Below, in pieces: positions 6,972 through 14,651 of a DNA stretch of 64,000 bases (position 1 is the first letter of the stretch; the number at the start of each line of letters is the position of its first letter). The DNA is taken from NCBI GenBank assembly GCA_963516675.1, contig CAUQBH010000008.1, forward strand, positions 1 through 64,000, in the 5' to 3' direction. Source of the stretch: JABCPE02 sp963516675. GTDB lineage: Bacteria > Bacteroidota > Bacteroidia > Flavobacteriales > Weeksellaceae. A program made the translations under genes and the position numbers. The notes under the pieces are model-generated. The model was not told the DNA's origin and did not search any database. It saw nothing but the letters and a program-made list of their open reading frames with translations.

Positions 6972-8606
6972 TTATATCTTTTTCTTCCATTGTTTGCCAT
7001 AGATAGCATAGTAAATCTCTTCTTCGTAGAATTTGTAAAAGCCATGTGTTTCTTTGCTGGAAGCAAAAAAGGCTTCTTTTTCTTTGAGAAAATTGACTAA
7101 AAGTTGTTTTTTCTCTGGATTTTCTATTTCTTTTGCTAAATTCTTGAATACCATATCAAACTGCGCGGAGGTAATCCCTTGACAGATAAGCGGTAAGGAT
7201 TTTTCATTCACTCCATAGCGGTCAATCAGGGCGCTTACGAAATATTTATGCACCATTTGATGCTCATCATCCAATAGTTCAAAATACTTGCTTACTAGTG
7301 GGAAATATTCTTCTCCTATCAAGCCTAAACCAAAGATTACATAACTGCCAGGCATACAGCTCTTTTCGCCTTCTTCTACATCATTGTACCACTGAAATTC
7401 TTTCATAGCCGCTTCAGCATAAGCCGTAAGTTTAGGGTGTAATTCTTCATACTGTAAGGCTTGGGCAAAGAAACGATGAGTAGATGATTTAGCAATGCCT
7501 TTGATGTCCAAAAACTGCTTAGGCGCTTTGGAACTGAGTTTAATTTGATAACTTTTCGGGAAGTTGGTTTTCAAAAGATCGATGATGAAATCCAGTGCTT
7601 TATCGTAAGCTGAGGCTGATTCTTGCTTGATTTTTACATTGATTTCAGCAAAAACATCATTGGCATCGCATTCTATATCATTATCCTTGTAATGAATGAT
7701 ATTTTCAGGCAGGTTTCCTGTACCTTTTTTTAGATACATAGCCGCTTTTTCAGAACCTAATTCCTTGGCTGCACGCTCCAAATCCTCACACGCAAACCTC
7801 ACATCCCAGCTGTATCGTTGGTGTTTAATGTTCCAAAGGGCTTGTTGTACAAATAGATTTAGTTTAGCTTGGTCTACATTTTTTACTTCCAAATCTTTTT
7901 TGAGCGTATATTCTTTTGACCAATCTTCTCCTTTAACATTATAATATAAAGGCATAAAGACAGCTTCTTTCCACTCATTGGTGTGGTAGTGCAACCCAAA
8001 CCGATATTCTTCCATTGTCTTTTTCCATTTAGGATCTATGAGCGAAAAGCCTTTTTCCAAGATTTCAATCACCTTGTCTTCGCTATAGCCATTGAGCTCA
8101 AAATCAAAGAGTTTGTCAAAGAAACTATGGATTTCTTTCTCTTTCATTTTTGCCGTTTGGTCATAGATGACTTTTTGTACATAAGTATCCAAACGCTGTT
8201 TGAGTTCGGCTTTGCGTTCTGGGTGTTCTAAGTGCAGTTTTTTTTGAATGTGGCGACCTAGCCCAAACTGAAATTCAAACACTAAGGTAAGTTTGTATTC
8301 AAAACGATAATAAAAATCAGGATTAAAGAACATTTGGGTAAGTTGTTCTTCCAAAGCGGGAATGATGGTGTTTTCTACTTTTTCCTGAGGAATTTCGTGA
8401 AATCCTGCAATGGTAATAGACTCCGAAGTATATTCGTAATCACTGGTATAAAACTCTATTTTATCCCTTAATTGTTTGATTTTGAAATAATTAGTAATTC
8501 CTTCCCAAAGTTCATTTCTGCCATAGGGCTTTTTAGGAAGGTCTAATTCGTCAAAAGCAGTAGCTACCCCTGTTAGGATTTCTTTGATGATGTTGTCTGT
8601 GTTCAT
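6972..8606 (-). CDS. Large uncharacterised protein, DUF6138-like
   Basis: 544 residues, cytoplasmic, no signal peptide or membrane helix. Mixed alpha and beta character with many aromatic and charged residues. My best guess from memory is the DUF6138 family, which has no known function; I am not certain of that. The C-terminal half (TSSKETHGFYKFYEEEIYYAI at the end excluded) reads like helical repeats. It sits in a minus-strand run with 13 bases to the DinB-like gene upstream and 8 to the small gene downstream. A piece of its 3' end is repeated at 5483-5545. Confidence 0.65.
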   Translation of the reverse strand: MNTDNIIKEILTGVATAFDELDLPKKPYGRNELWEGITNYFKIKQLRDKIEFYTSDYEYTSESITIAGFHEIPQEKVENTIIPALEEQLTQMFFNPDFYYRFEYKLTLVFEFQFGLGRHIQKKLHLEHPERKAELKQRLDTYVQKVIYDQTAKMKEKEIHSFFDKLFDFELNGYSEDKVIEILEKGFSLIDPKWKKTMEEYRFGLHYHTNEWKEAVFMPLYYNVKGEDWSKEYTLKKDLEVKNVDQAKLNLFVQQALWNIKHQRYSWDVRFACEDLERAAKELGSEKAAMYLKKGTGNLPENIIHYKDNDIECDANDVFAEINVKIKQESASAYDKALDFIIDLLKTNFPKSYQIKLSSKAPKQFLDIKGIAKSSTHRFFAQALQYEELHPKLTAYAEAAMKEFQWYNDVEEGEKSCMPGSYVIFGLGLIGEEYFPLVSKYFELLDDEHQMVHKYFVSALIDRYGVNEKSLPLICQGITSAQFDMVFKNLAKEIENPEKKQLLVNFLKEKEAFFASSKETHGFYKFYEEEIYYAIYGKQWKKKI

Positions 8607-8619
8607 TAGGTATTAATTT

Positions 8620-9087
8620 TTATTGAAAACTTTCCCTTCCCCAGAAGTAAGGAGGGGCTATTTGCAATGCTCTCAGGTAGGTATAGCCCTGTCCCCTATG
8701 ATGACTTTCATTTTCAATAAAGTACAGTATCCATTGAGCAAAGCTAAAGGTCATTTGATAGATAGTCAGAGGTTGGGTAAAATCTCCCACTTCTTTCCAT
8801 TCACGATCGAGAATTTCTGTCGCTCTATCCCATAAAGCTAATACTTCAGCTTTGGTGGTAGGAAAATTTCCTTCCAAGAAAAGCGTATGTTTCTCTTGAA
8901 ATTTTTCTTTAAAAAGATAGTCCATAACTCTTAGAAACTCCTCTACCATTCCTGAAAAAGGGCGCAAATTTGCTATGCTAAATTCAAAAAGGTCTTTCTC
9001 AGGGAAAGCCTCAATGACCTTTCGGGTAAGAGTTCGCGCATCTTTGAAATTAGTCAGTAGCGCCTCTGGCGTAAGTAATTCTTTCAT
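8620..9087 (-). CDS. DinB-fold family protein
   Basis: 155 residues with the features of the DinB/YfiT metal-binding four-helix bundle: LLTNFKDARTLTRKVIEAFP at the N-terminus, FSGMVEEFLRVMDYL in the second helix, and the C-terminal motif ESHHRGQGYTYLRAL, whose histidines are the usual metal ligands. Members include bacillithiol or mycothiol transferases and many uncharacterised proteins, so the reaction cannot be named. It is unrelated to DNA polymerase IV despite the shared name. It lies in the accessory minus-strand run. Confidence 0.8.
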   Translation of the reverse strand: MKELLTPEALLTNFKDARTLTRKVIEAFPEKDLFEFSIANLRPFSGMVEEFLRVMDYLFKEKFQEKHTLFLEGNFPTTKAEVLALWDRATEILDREWKEVGDFTQPLTIYQMTFSFAQWILYFIENESHHRGQGYTYLRALQIAPPYFWGRESFQ

Positions 9088-9129
9088 TGTTTTTAATTTA
9101 ATATTTTTTAAGAACGAAATTCTTTTTCA

Positions 9130-9978
9130 TTATTTTAAAAGATGTATATTTTTATAAAGTTTTCTAATCTCATCTCTCACTTCCATCAGCGCAAAACCCA
9201 AAAGGTTTTGACCACGCCACGAGGCAATGTTATGAGCTTTCTCATTCTCTTTGCCAAAGCCTATCCCCCAAATGGTATCGAGTGGACTCGCTTCTACCAG
9301 TATTTTATCGCCTGTAGAGAGCAAAAAGTCCATCATTTCCTTATTCTGAGTGAATTTGTAGTAATTTCCATTCAGTACAATGCTGTATTTGGCTTTGTCC
9401 CAGACTTGAGGGTCAAAGTTGCGCACTTTCCTTCCCAAGGCTTTCATCAGTTTAGGGTCGGAGGTGTTCATTATTTCTTCCTCCACCTCTTCATCACCAA
9501 ACAAACGCGCTTTTTCAGCCATCATATACTGCTCAGCACAGGAATATTTATCACCATCTACACGAAAAGGTGAGGGCTGCCACTGCCCTAAACAAGACTC
9601 ATCTACGGCATTAGCATTGGGTTTCCAAAAGAAGACGAATTTGAGTTTCTTTGGTGAATTGATAAAAGTTTTTTTGGAGTACTTATAAGCGCCTTTGGGT
9701 TGCCAAAGCGGAACACCCTCATAATAATAGTCTTCTTCATCATCCAGTCTGTCTTCTATTTCTAAATCATTCACTTCCCAGTTGTTATAATGCCAGAAGC
9801 AAGGATAAGGGAAAAGCGTTTGGTACTCTCGCTGTTGTTCTGGCGAGAGAGTTTCATACCAATTCCAAAAATCACATTTATAATCTTCGCCAGCGCCCAT
9901 ACGCCAGCCCATAGAAAACTCAGAAAGGGCAGGGTATTCTATCCACTGCGGTGCCATAAGTTTGATATTTTTTTTCAT
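9130..9978 (-). CDS. NADAR domain protein with an extra N-terminal region
   Basis: 282 residues. Residues ~110-275 form a NADAR (YbiA-like) domain: FFWKPNANAV, then FRVDGDKYSCAEQYMMAEKA, KALGRKV, and DTIWGIGFG with SWRGQNLLGFALMEVR at the end. NADAR proteins act on ADP-ribose-linked metabolites or ADP-ribosyl modifications: YbiA removes reactive riboflavin intermediates, and others reverse guanine ADP-ribosylation. The first ~100 residues (MAPQWIEYPALSEFSMGWRM, then an aromatic-rich acidic part) are not part of that domain and I do not recognise them. The start overlaps the stop of the upstream lipoprotein gene by 4 bases. Confidence 0.85.
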   Translation of the reverse strand: MKKNIKLMAPQWIEYPALSEFSMGWRMGAGEDYKCDFWNWYETLSPEQQREYQTLFPYPCFWHYNNWEVNDLEIEDRLDDEEDYYYEGVPLWQPKGAYKYSKKTFINSPKKLKFVFFWKPNANAVDESCLGQWQPSPFRVDGDKYSCAEQYMMAEKARLFGDEEVEEEIMNTSDPKLMKALGRKVRNFDPQVWDKAKYSIVLNGNYYKFTQNKEMMDFLLSTGDKILVEASPLDTIWGIGFGKENEKAHNIASWRGQNLLGFALMEVRDEIRKLYKNIHLLK

Positions 9979-10571
9979 TTTATTTGCTTTTTGAAATCCA
10001 AATTTATTCCCTTTTCTTTTTTTATTTTTTCGAATTCTAACTTATCAAAAGGGCCCAAAATAGAATCTTCATCTTTATCTATGATGTAGTAATTTATCTT
10101 ATTTGGAGTAAGAAGCTCCTTGTAATATGAGCTATGAGAAATTATACTATCTGCAAGATTAGTACTTCCTCTTAATTCTATCTGTTTACTAATTTCTTTT
10201 AGGGAAACAGGAACATCATTGAAATTTATTACACCTTCTCTTTTATATATATTATAATCTCCTCCCCAGCTGGATAATTCCATTCCGAGTTCATTTAATA
10301 ATACCTCCCTATTATATTTTTGTTTTGCAATAATATAATTATCATCAAAACTATAGTCTATTATATCAGAAGGTGTTTTATCTATAATTGAGTAATAACG
10401 ACTTCTTGTTTTATCCGATTTATATATAAAATCCCATGATACAAGCCCATAATCTAAGGCATCATCTTTTGTCATATAGTAATAATATTTTCCAAGGTTA
10501 TTACTGTCGTCGTGGCAGCTTATTAAGCTAGTAAGAAAGATAGGAAATAATGCTAAAATTGTTTTCTTCAT
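9975..10571 (-). CDS. Uncharacterised lipoprotein
   Basis: 198 residues with a lipoprotein signal peptide (MKKTILALFPIFLTSLISC; lipid Cys at 19). The mature part is Tyr- and Asp-rich with no recognised domain; its C-terminus (ILGPFDKLEFEKIKKEKGI) is charged. It is probably anchored in the outer or inner membrane facing the periplasm. It lies 13 bases after recG and overlaps the NADAR gene by 4 bases, so all three may be read as one transcript. Confidence 0.7.
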   Translation of the reverse strand: MKKTILALFPIFLTSLISCHDDSNNLGKYYYYMTKDDALDYGLVSWDFIYKSDKTRSRYYSIIDKTPSDIIDYSFDDNYIIAKQKYNREVLLNELGMELSSWGGDYNIYKREGVINFNDVPVSLKEISKQIELRGSTNLADSIISHSSYYKELLTPNKINYYIIDKDEDSILGPFDKLEFEKIKKEKGINLDFKKQIK

Positions 10572-10584
10572 ATTTGTAATGTTT

Positions 10585-12678
10585 TTAACTGATTCTTCCC
10601 CATTTGTTTTTGCCTTTGTATTGTTTTATGTAGTAGTTTTTCAGGGCTTGGTGCTGTTCCTGCTGGAGCGATGGGTCTACGCGGAGGAGCGCCTCTACGG
10701 TGTCCTTTGCTGCCTTGATGATGTGTCCGTCTTGGGCTAAGTCCAGCCGTTTGAAATCCACTACGCCGCTCTGCTGGGTGCCGAGGATATCGCCTGGCCC
10801 GCGGAGTTTCATATCCACTTCGGAAATCTTAAAGCCGTCGTTGGTCTCGCACATGGTTTTTATTCGGGTTCGGCTGTCGGAAGACATTTTATCCGAGGTC
10901 ATCAGGATGCAGTAGCTCTGCTCGGCGCCTCTTCCCACTCTTCCTCTTAGCTGGTGGAGCTGGGAAAGCCCGAAACGCTCGGCACTCTCTATAATCATCA
11001 CGGAGGCGTTCGGAACATTCACACCGACTTCTATTACCGTAGTGGCAACCATAATATTCGCCTTCCCTGAAGCGAAATACTGCATCGCCTCGTCTTTTTC
11101 CTGTGGTTTCATCTTTCCGTGAAGCATAGTAACGGCATAGTCTGGGTAAGGGAACGCCTCGGAAACCCGCTCAAAACCACCCATTAAGTTTTCATAATCC
11201 AAAGCCTCACTTTCCTCTATCAAAGGATAAACGAAATAGACCTGTCTGCCCTTGTCAATTTCATCTTTGGCAAAACGAAATACGGAGTTTCTGTCCTTTT
11301 CTCGCCGATGAGCCGTGATGATGGGTTTTCTTCCCATCGGGAGTTCATCTATCACGGAAACATCCAGATCTGAGTAAAAACTCATCGCCAGCGTTCTTGG
11401 AATAGGCGTAGCGGTCATGATGAGAATATGCGGCGGAATTTTATTTTTCATCCAAAGTTTTGCCCTTTGTTCCACTCCGAAACGGTGCTGTTCATCGATG
11501 ATGGCAAGACCAAGATTTTTGAATTTGACCTTGTCTTCCAGCATGGCATGGGTGCCGACCAAAATATGAAGAGTTCCGTTTTCCAGTTCCGAGTGAATGA
11601 TTTTTCGTTCAACGGTTTTGGTAGAACCTGTTAAAAGTCTGATGTTTACGCCCGTTCCGAAAAGCATCTCGGAAAGGCTATTGAAATGCTGCTGCGCCAA
11701 TATTTCTGTAGGAGCCATCATACAGCTTTGGAAGCCGTTATCTATCGCTATCAGCATCGAAAGCAGCGCCACCATGGTTTTCCCAGAGCCTACATCTCCC
11801 TGCAGAAGGCGGTTCATCTGTATAGGGAGCCTCATGTCGTTTCGGATTCCTTTTAAAACTCTTTTTTGGGCATTGGTAAGCTCAAAGGGCATTCTGTTTT
11901 GATAAAAATCATTGAAGAAATCGCCCACCAAAGGGAAGGGATTTCCCACTGCCGAAGTCTTATTGTATTGTTTTTTCAAAGCGTAGCCGAGCTGAAAAAA
12001 GAAAGCTTCCTCGAATTTCAGCCGTCTGTCCGCCTGTTCAAATGCCGAAGTATCTTTAGGAAAATGAATATTGACAAAGGCTTCCTGTCTTCCCATAAGC
12101 TTGAGCGACTGGAGGAGGCTTTGAGGAAGATTTTCCTGCACAAGTCCTGTGACATGCCCAAGAATATGCGCTTGGATGCCTTGGAAAAATTTTTGATTAA
12201 GCCCTCGTTTTGTGATTTTCTCACTGCTCGGATAGATAGGGCGAAGTCTGAGTTCTTTCTCTCGTTTTTCTTCCAGTTCTATCTCTGGATGCGCCATAGA
12301 AAACTGCTGTCCGAAGAGGCTGACCCTTCCGAAGATGTAGAGCTCTTTATTGAGCGGAATTTGGTCTTTCAGCCACTGGGTGTATTGGAACCAAACTAAA
12401 TCCAAAACGCCTGTTTCATCGCGGAACTTCGCGGAGAGTCTTTTTTGTCCTCTTCCGTAGGTGATTTCTTTTAAATCATAAATCCTTCCTTTCAGCTGGA
12501 TTTCTACATTTTCTTCCTTTAAATCTGCTACTCGGTAGATTTTACTTTTATCCAAATACCGCAGAGGAAAGAAATAGAGAAAATCCTCCACAGTGGAAAT
12601 TCCCAAAACATTTTTGATCAGTTTGGAGCGTTCAGGGCCGATGCCTTTTAGATATTCTATGGGAGTAGATAAATCCAA
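10585..12678 (-). CDS. recG: ATP-dependent DNA helicase RecG
   Basis: 697 residues, normal RecG length. An N-terminal wedge (OB) domain at ~60-160 is followed by a superfamily 2 helicase: Walker A GDVGSGKT at 294-301, DEQH box at 395-398, TATPIPRTLAMS and the C-terminal motifs with QLRGRVGRG. It regresses stalled replication forks and processes Holliday junctions. It starts 6 bases after purF, so the two are co-transcribed. Confidence 0.97.
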   Translation of the reverse strand: MDLSTPIEYLKGIGPERSKLIKNVLGISTVEDFLYFFPLRYLDKSKIYRVADLKEENVEIQLKGRIYDLKEITYGRGQKRLSAKFRDETGVLDLVWFQYTQWLKDQIPLNKELYIFGRVSLFGQQFSMAHPEIELEEKREKELRLRPIYPSSEKITKRGLNQKFFQGIQAHILGHVTGLVQENLPQSLLQSLKLMGRQEAFVNIHFPKDTSAFEQADRRLKFEEAFFFQLGYALKKQYNKTSAVGNPFPLVGDFFNDFYQNRMPFELTNAQKRVLKGIRNDMRLPIQMNRLLQGDVGSGKTMVALLSMLIAIDNGFQSCMMAPTEILAQQHFNSLSEMLFGTGVNIRLLTGSTKTVERKIIHSELENGTLHILVGTHAMLEDKVKFKNLGLAIIDEQHRFGVEQRAKLWMKNKIPPHILIMTATPIPRTLAMSFYSDLDVSVIDELPMGRKPIITAHRREKDRNSVFRFAKDEIDKGRQVYFVYPLIEESEALDYENLMGGFERVSEAFPYPDYAVTMLHGKMKPQEKDEAMQYFASGKANIMVATTVIEVGVNVPNASVMIIESAERFGLSQLHQLRGRVGRGAEQSYCILMTSDKMSSDSRTRIKTMCETNDGFKISEVDMKLRGPGDILGTQQSGVVDFKRLDLAQDGHIIKAAKDTVEALLRVDPSLQQEQHQALKNYYIKQYKGKNKWGRIS

Positions 12679-12684
12679 AATGCG

Positions 12685-14586
12685 TTAGTATGCTCTTTCT
12701 TTATTACCTTCAAAGAAATTGATGTAAGCTCTATTCACCACTCTGTTTCCGCCAGCAGTAGGGTAGTTACCAGTGAAATACCAGTCTCCGAGGTTTTTCG
12801 GGCAGGCTTTGTGCAGGTTTTCTACGCTTTGGAAGATGATTTCCACAGGGCAGTTCATTTCCTCAGGAACTAATAATTCTGTTATTTTCGCTGAAATTTC
12901 TTCCTCAGAAAAAGGTGCATAGATTTCTTTGACATAGTTAATGACTTGGGAATCTTCTAAATCCACTTGAGATTTACATTTTTCATAAACTTCCTTTATG
13001 ATATGGTCAGAACCTCTTTCTTTGTGCAGTTCCAACGCAGCCTCAAAAGCCACCAAATCCTCCAAACGAGCCATATCTATGCCATAGCAGTCAGGATAGC
13101 GGATTTGTGGAGCAGAGGATAGAACGATTATTTTTTTCGGATTCAAACGGTTTAGAATTCGTAAAATGCTGTTTCTCAGTGTGGTTCCTCTTACGATGCT
13201 ATCATCTATAATGACCAGATTGTCAATATTTTTTCGGACAGAGCCGTATGTAATGTCGTAAACATGGGCTACCAAATCATTTCGGCTGCTGTCTTCCGTG
13301 ATGAAAGTACGAAGTTTAGCATCCTTGATGGCTACTTTTTCGGTTGTAGGATGAAGGGACAAGATTTCCTCCAATTTTTCCTCTGAAATATTGTTTCCTA
13401 ATTTTAGGATTTGGTTTTTCTTGTATTCATTTAGATAAGTGTGAGCTTGCTCTATCAGTCCATAAAAAGAGGTTTCCGCAGTGTTCGGAATGTAGGCGAA
13501 AACCGTGTTTTTCAGGTCTTCATCTACGGAATTTAGAATTTTTGGGAAGAGAAGCGCTCCCAGTTTTTTTCTTTCCTGATAAATTTCCTTGTCGCTGCCT
13601 CGTGAGAAATAAATTCTCTCAAAAGAACAAGCCTTGTAAGGCAGGGCAGGGAGAATTTCTTCTATGGAAACATTTCCGTTTTTTTTGATGATGATAGCAG
13701 AACCTGGGTTTAGCTCTGTAATTTGCTCAAAATCAAGATTAAATGCAGTCTGGATAACTGGCCTTTCGGAGGCTACAACTACGATTTCATCATCTTTGTA
13801 GTAGTATGCTGGACGAATACCCGCAGGGTCTCTGATGACAAAGGCGTCGCCATGTCCTATGATTCCAGACATAGCATAGCCGCCATCCCATATGTATGCA
13901 GATTTTTTGAGGATTTTTGCTACATCCAGCTGGTTTGGGATTTCTGCCGCAGCATCTTTTTTGGAATAGCCTTCGGCTTTTAGTTTTTGATATAGATTTT
14001 CAACTTCGGTGTCTAGGAAATGCCCTATTCTCTCCATGATGGTCACTGTATCGGTCTGCTCTTTTGGGTGCTGGCCGAGTTCTACCAGTTTTTGGAAAAG
14101 CTCTTTGGAATTGGTCATATTAAAATTCCCAGCCACGATGAGGTTGCGGTAAATCCAGTTATTTTGTCGAAGAAAAGGATGAACGCTTTCTATGCTGTTT
14201 TTCCCAAAAGTCCCATAGCGAACATGTCCTAAAAATACATTCCCAATGTATGGAAGCAGATGTTTCTGGGCTTCTGTGTCATTTTTTATTTCTGGATTTT
14301 CTTTTAGAATTTCGCTGATTCTGGTATTGATTTGATTGAAAATATCCTGTATCGGCTGATTGGCATTAGAACGGATACGGCTGATGTATCTCTCGCCGGG
14401 CTGCATATTAAATTTTACGCTAGCCAGTCCAGCACCATCCTGCCCACGGTTATGCTGTTTTTCCAGCATTAGATACATTTTATTGATACCATAAAAAGGA
14501 GTTCCGTATTTTTCTTTATAGTATTCTAAAGGTTTTAACAGACGAAGCATCGCAATGCCGCATTCATGCTGTAAGTGGTCGCTCAT
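12685..14586 (-). CDS. purF: Amidophosphoribosyltransferase (PurF type, long form)
   Basis: 633 residues. The N-terminal nucleophile is Cys9 in HECGIAML, after an 8-residue segment that would be removed as a propeptide, as in the Bacillus enzyme. A class II glutamine amidotransferase domain follows (QHNRGQDGAGLA), then a phosphoribosyltransferase domain with the PRPP motif VIIDDSIVRGTT. It makes phosphoribosylamine from PRPP and glutamine, the first step of purine synthesis. At 633 residues it is longer than the ~470-500 of typical PurF. Bacteroidota often have both forms, so this may be a second paralogue. Confidence 0.88.
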   Translation of the reverse strand: MSDHLQHECGIAMLRLLKPLEYYKEKYGTPFYGINKMYLMLEKQHNRGQDGAGLASVKFNMQPGERYISRIRSNANQPIQDIFNQINTRISEILKENPEIKNDTEAQKHLLPYIGNVFLGHVRYGTFGKNSIESVHPFLRQNNWIYRNLIVAGNFNMTNSKELFQKLVELGQHPKEQTDTVTIMERIGHFLDTEVENLYQKLKAEGYSKKDAAAEIPNQLDVAKILKKSAYIWDGGYAMSGIIGHGDAFVIRDPAGIRPAYYYKDDEIVVVASERPVIQTAFNLDFEQITELNPGSAIIIKKNGNVSIEEILPALPYKACSFERIYFSRGSDKEIYQERKKLGALLFPKILNSVDEDLKNTVFAYIPNTAETSFYGLIEQAHTYLNEYKKNQILKLGNNISEEKLEEILSLHPTTEKVAIKDAKLRTFITEDSSRNDLVAHVYDITYGSVRKNIDNLVIIDDSIVRGTTLRNSILRILNRLNPKKIIVLSSAPQIRYPDCYGIDMARLEDLVAFEAALELHKERGSDHIIKEVYEKCKSQVDLEDSQVINYVKEIYAPFSEEEISAKITELLVPEEMNCPVEIIFQSVENLHKACPKNLGDWYFTGNYPTAGGNRVVNRAYINFFEGNKERAY

Positions 14587-14651
14587 AGTTATATTTTGTT
14601 TTTATTTAAAAATCTTCCGTAAAAATACTAAAAAAAACTAAAGTTGGGATT

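Noticed and set aside
11866..12399. Plus-strand frame inside recG
   Set aside because: Shadow of the recG coding sequence; composition and context do not support a gene.
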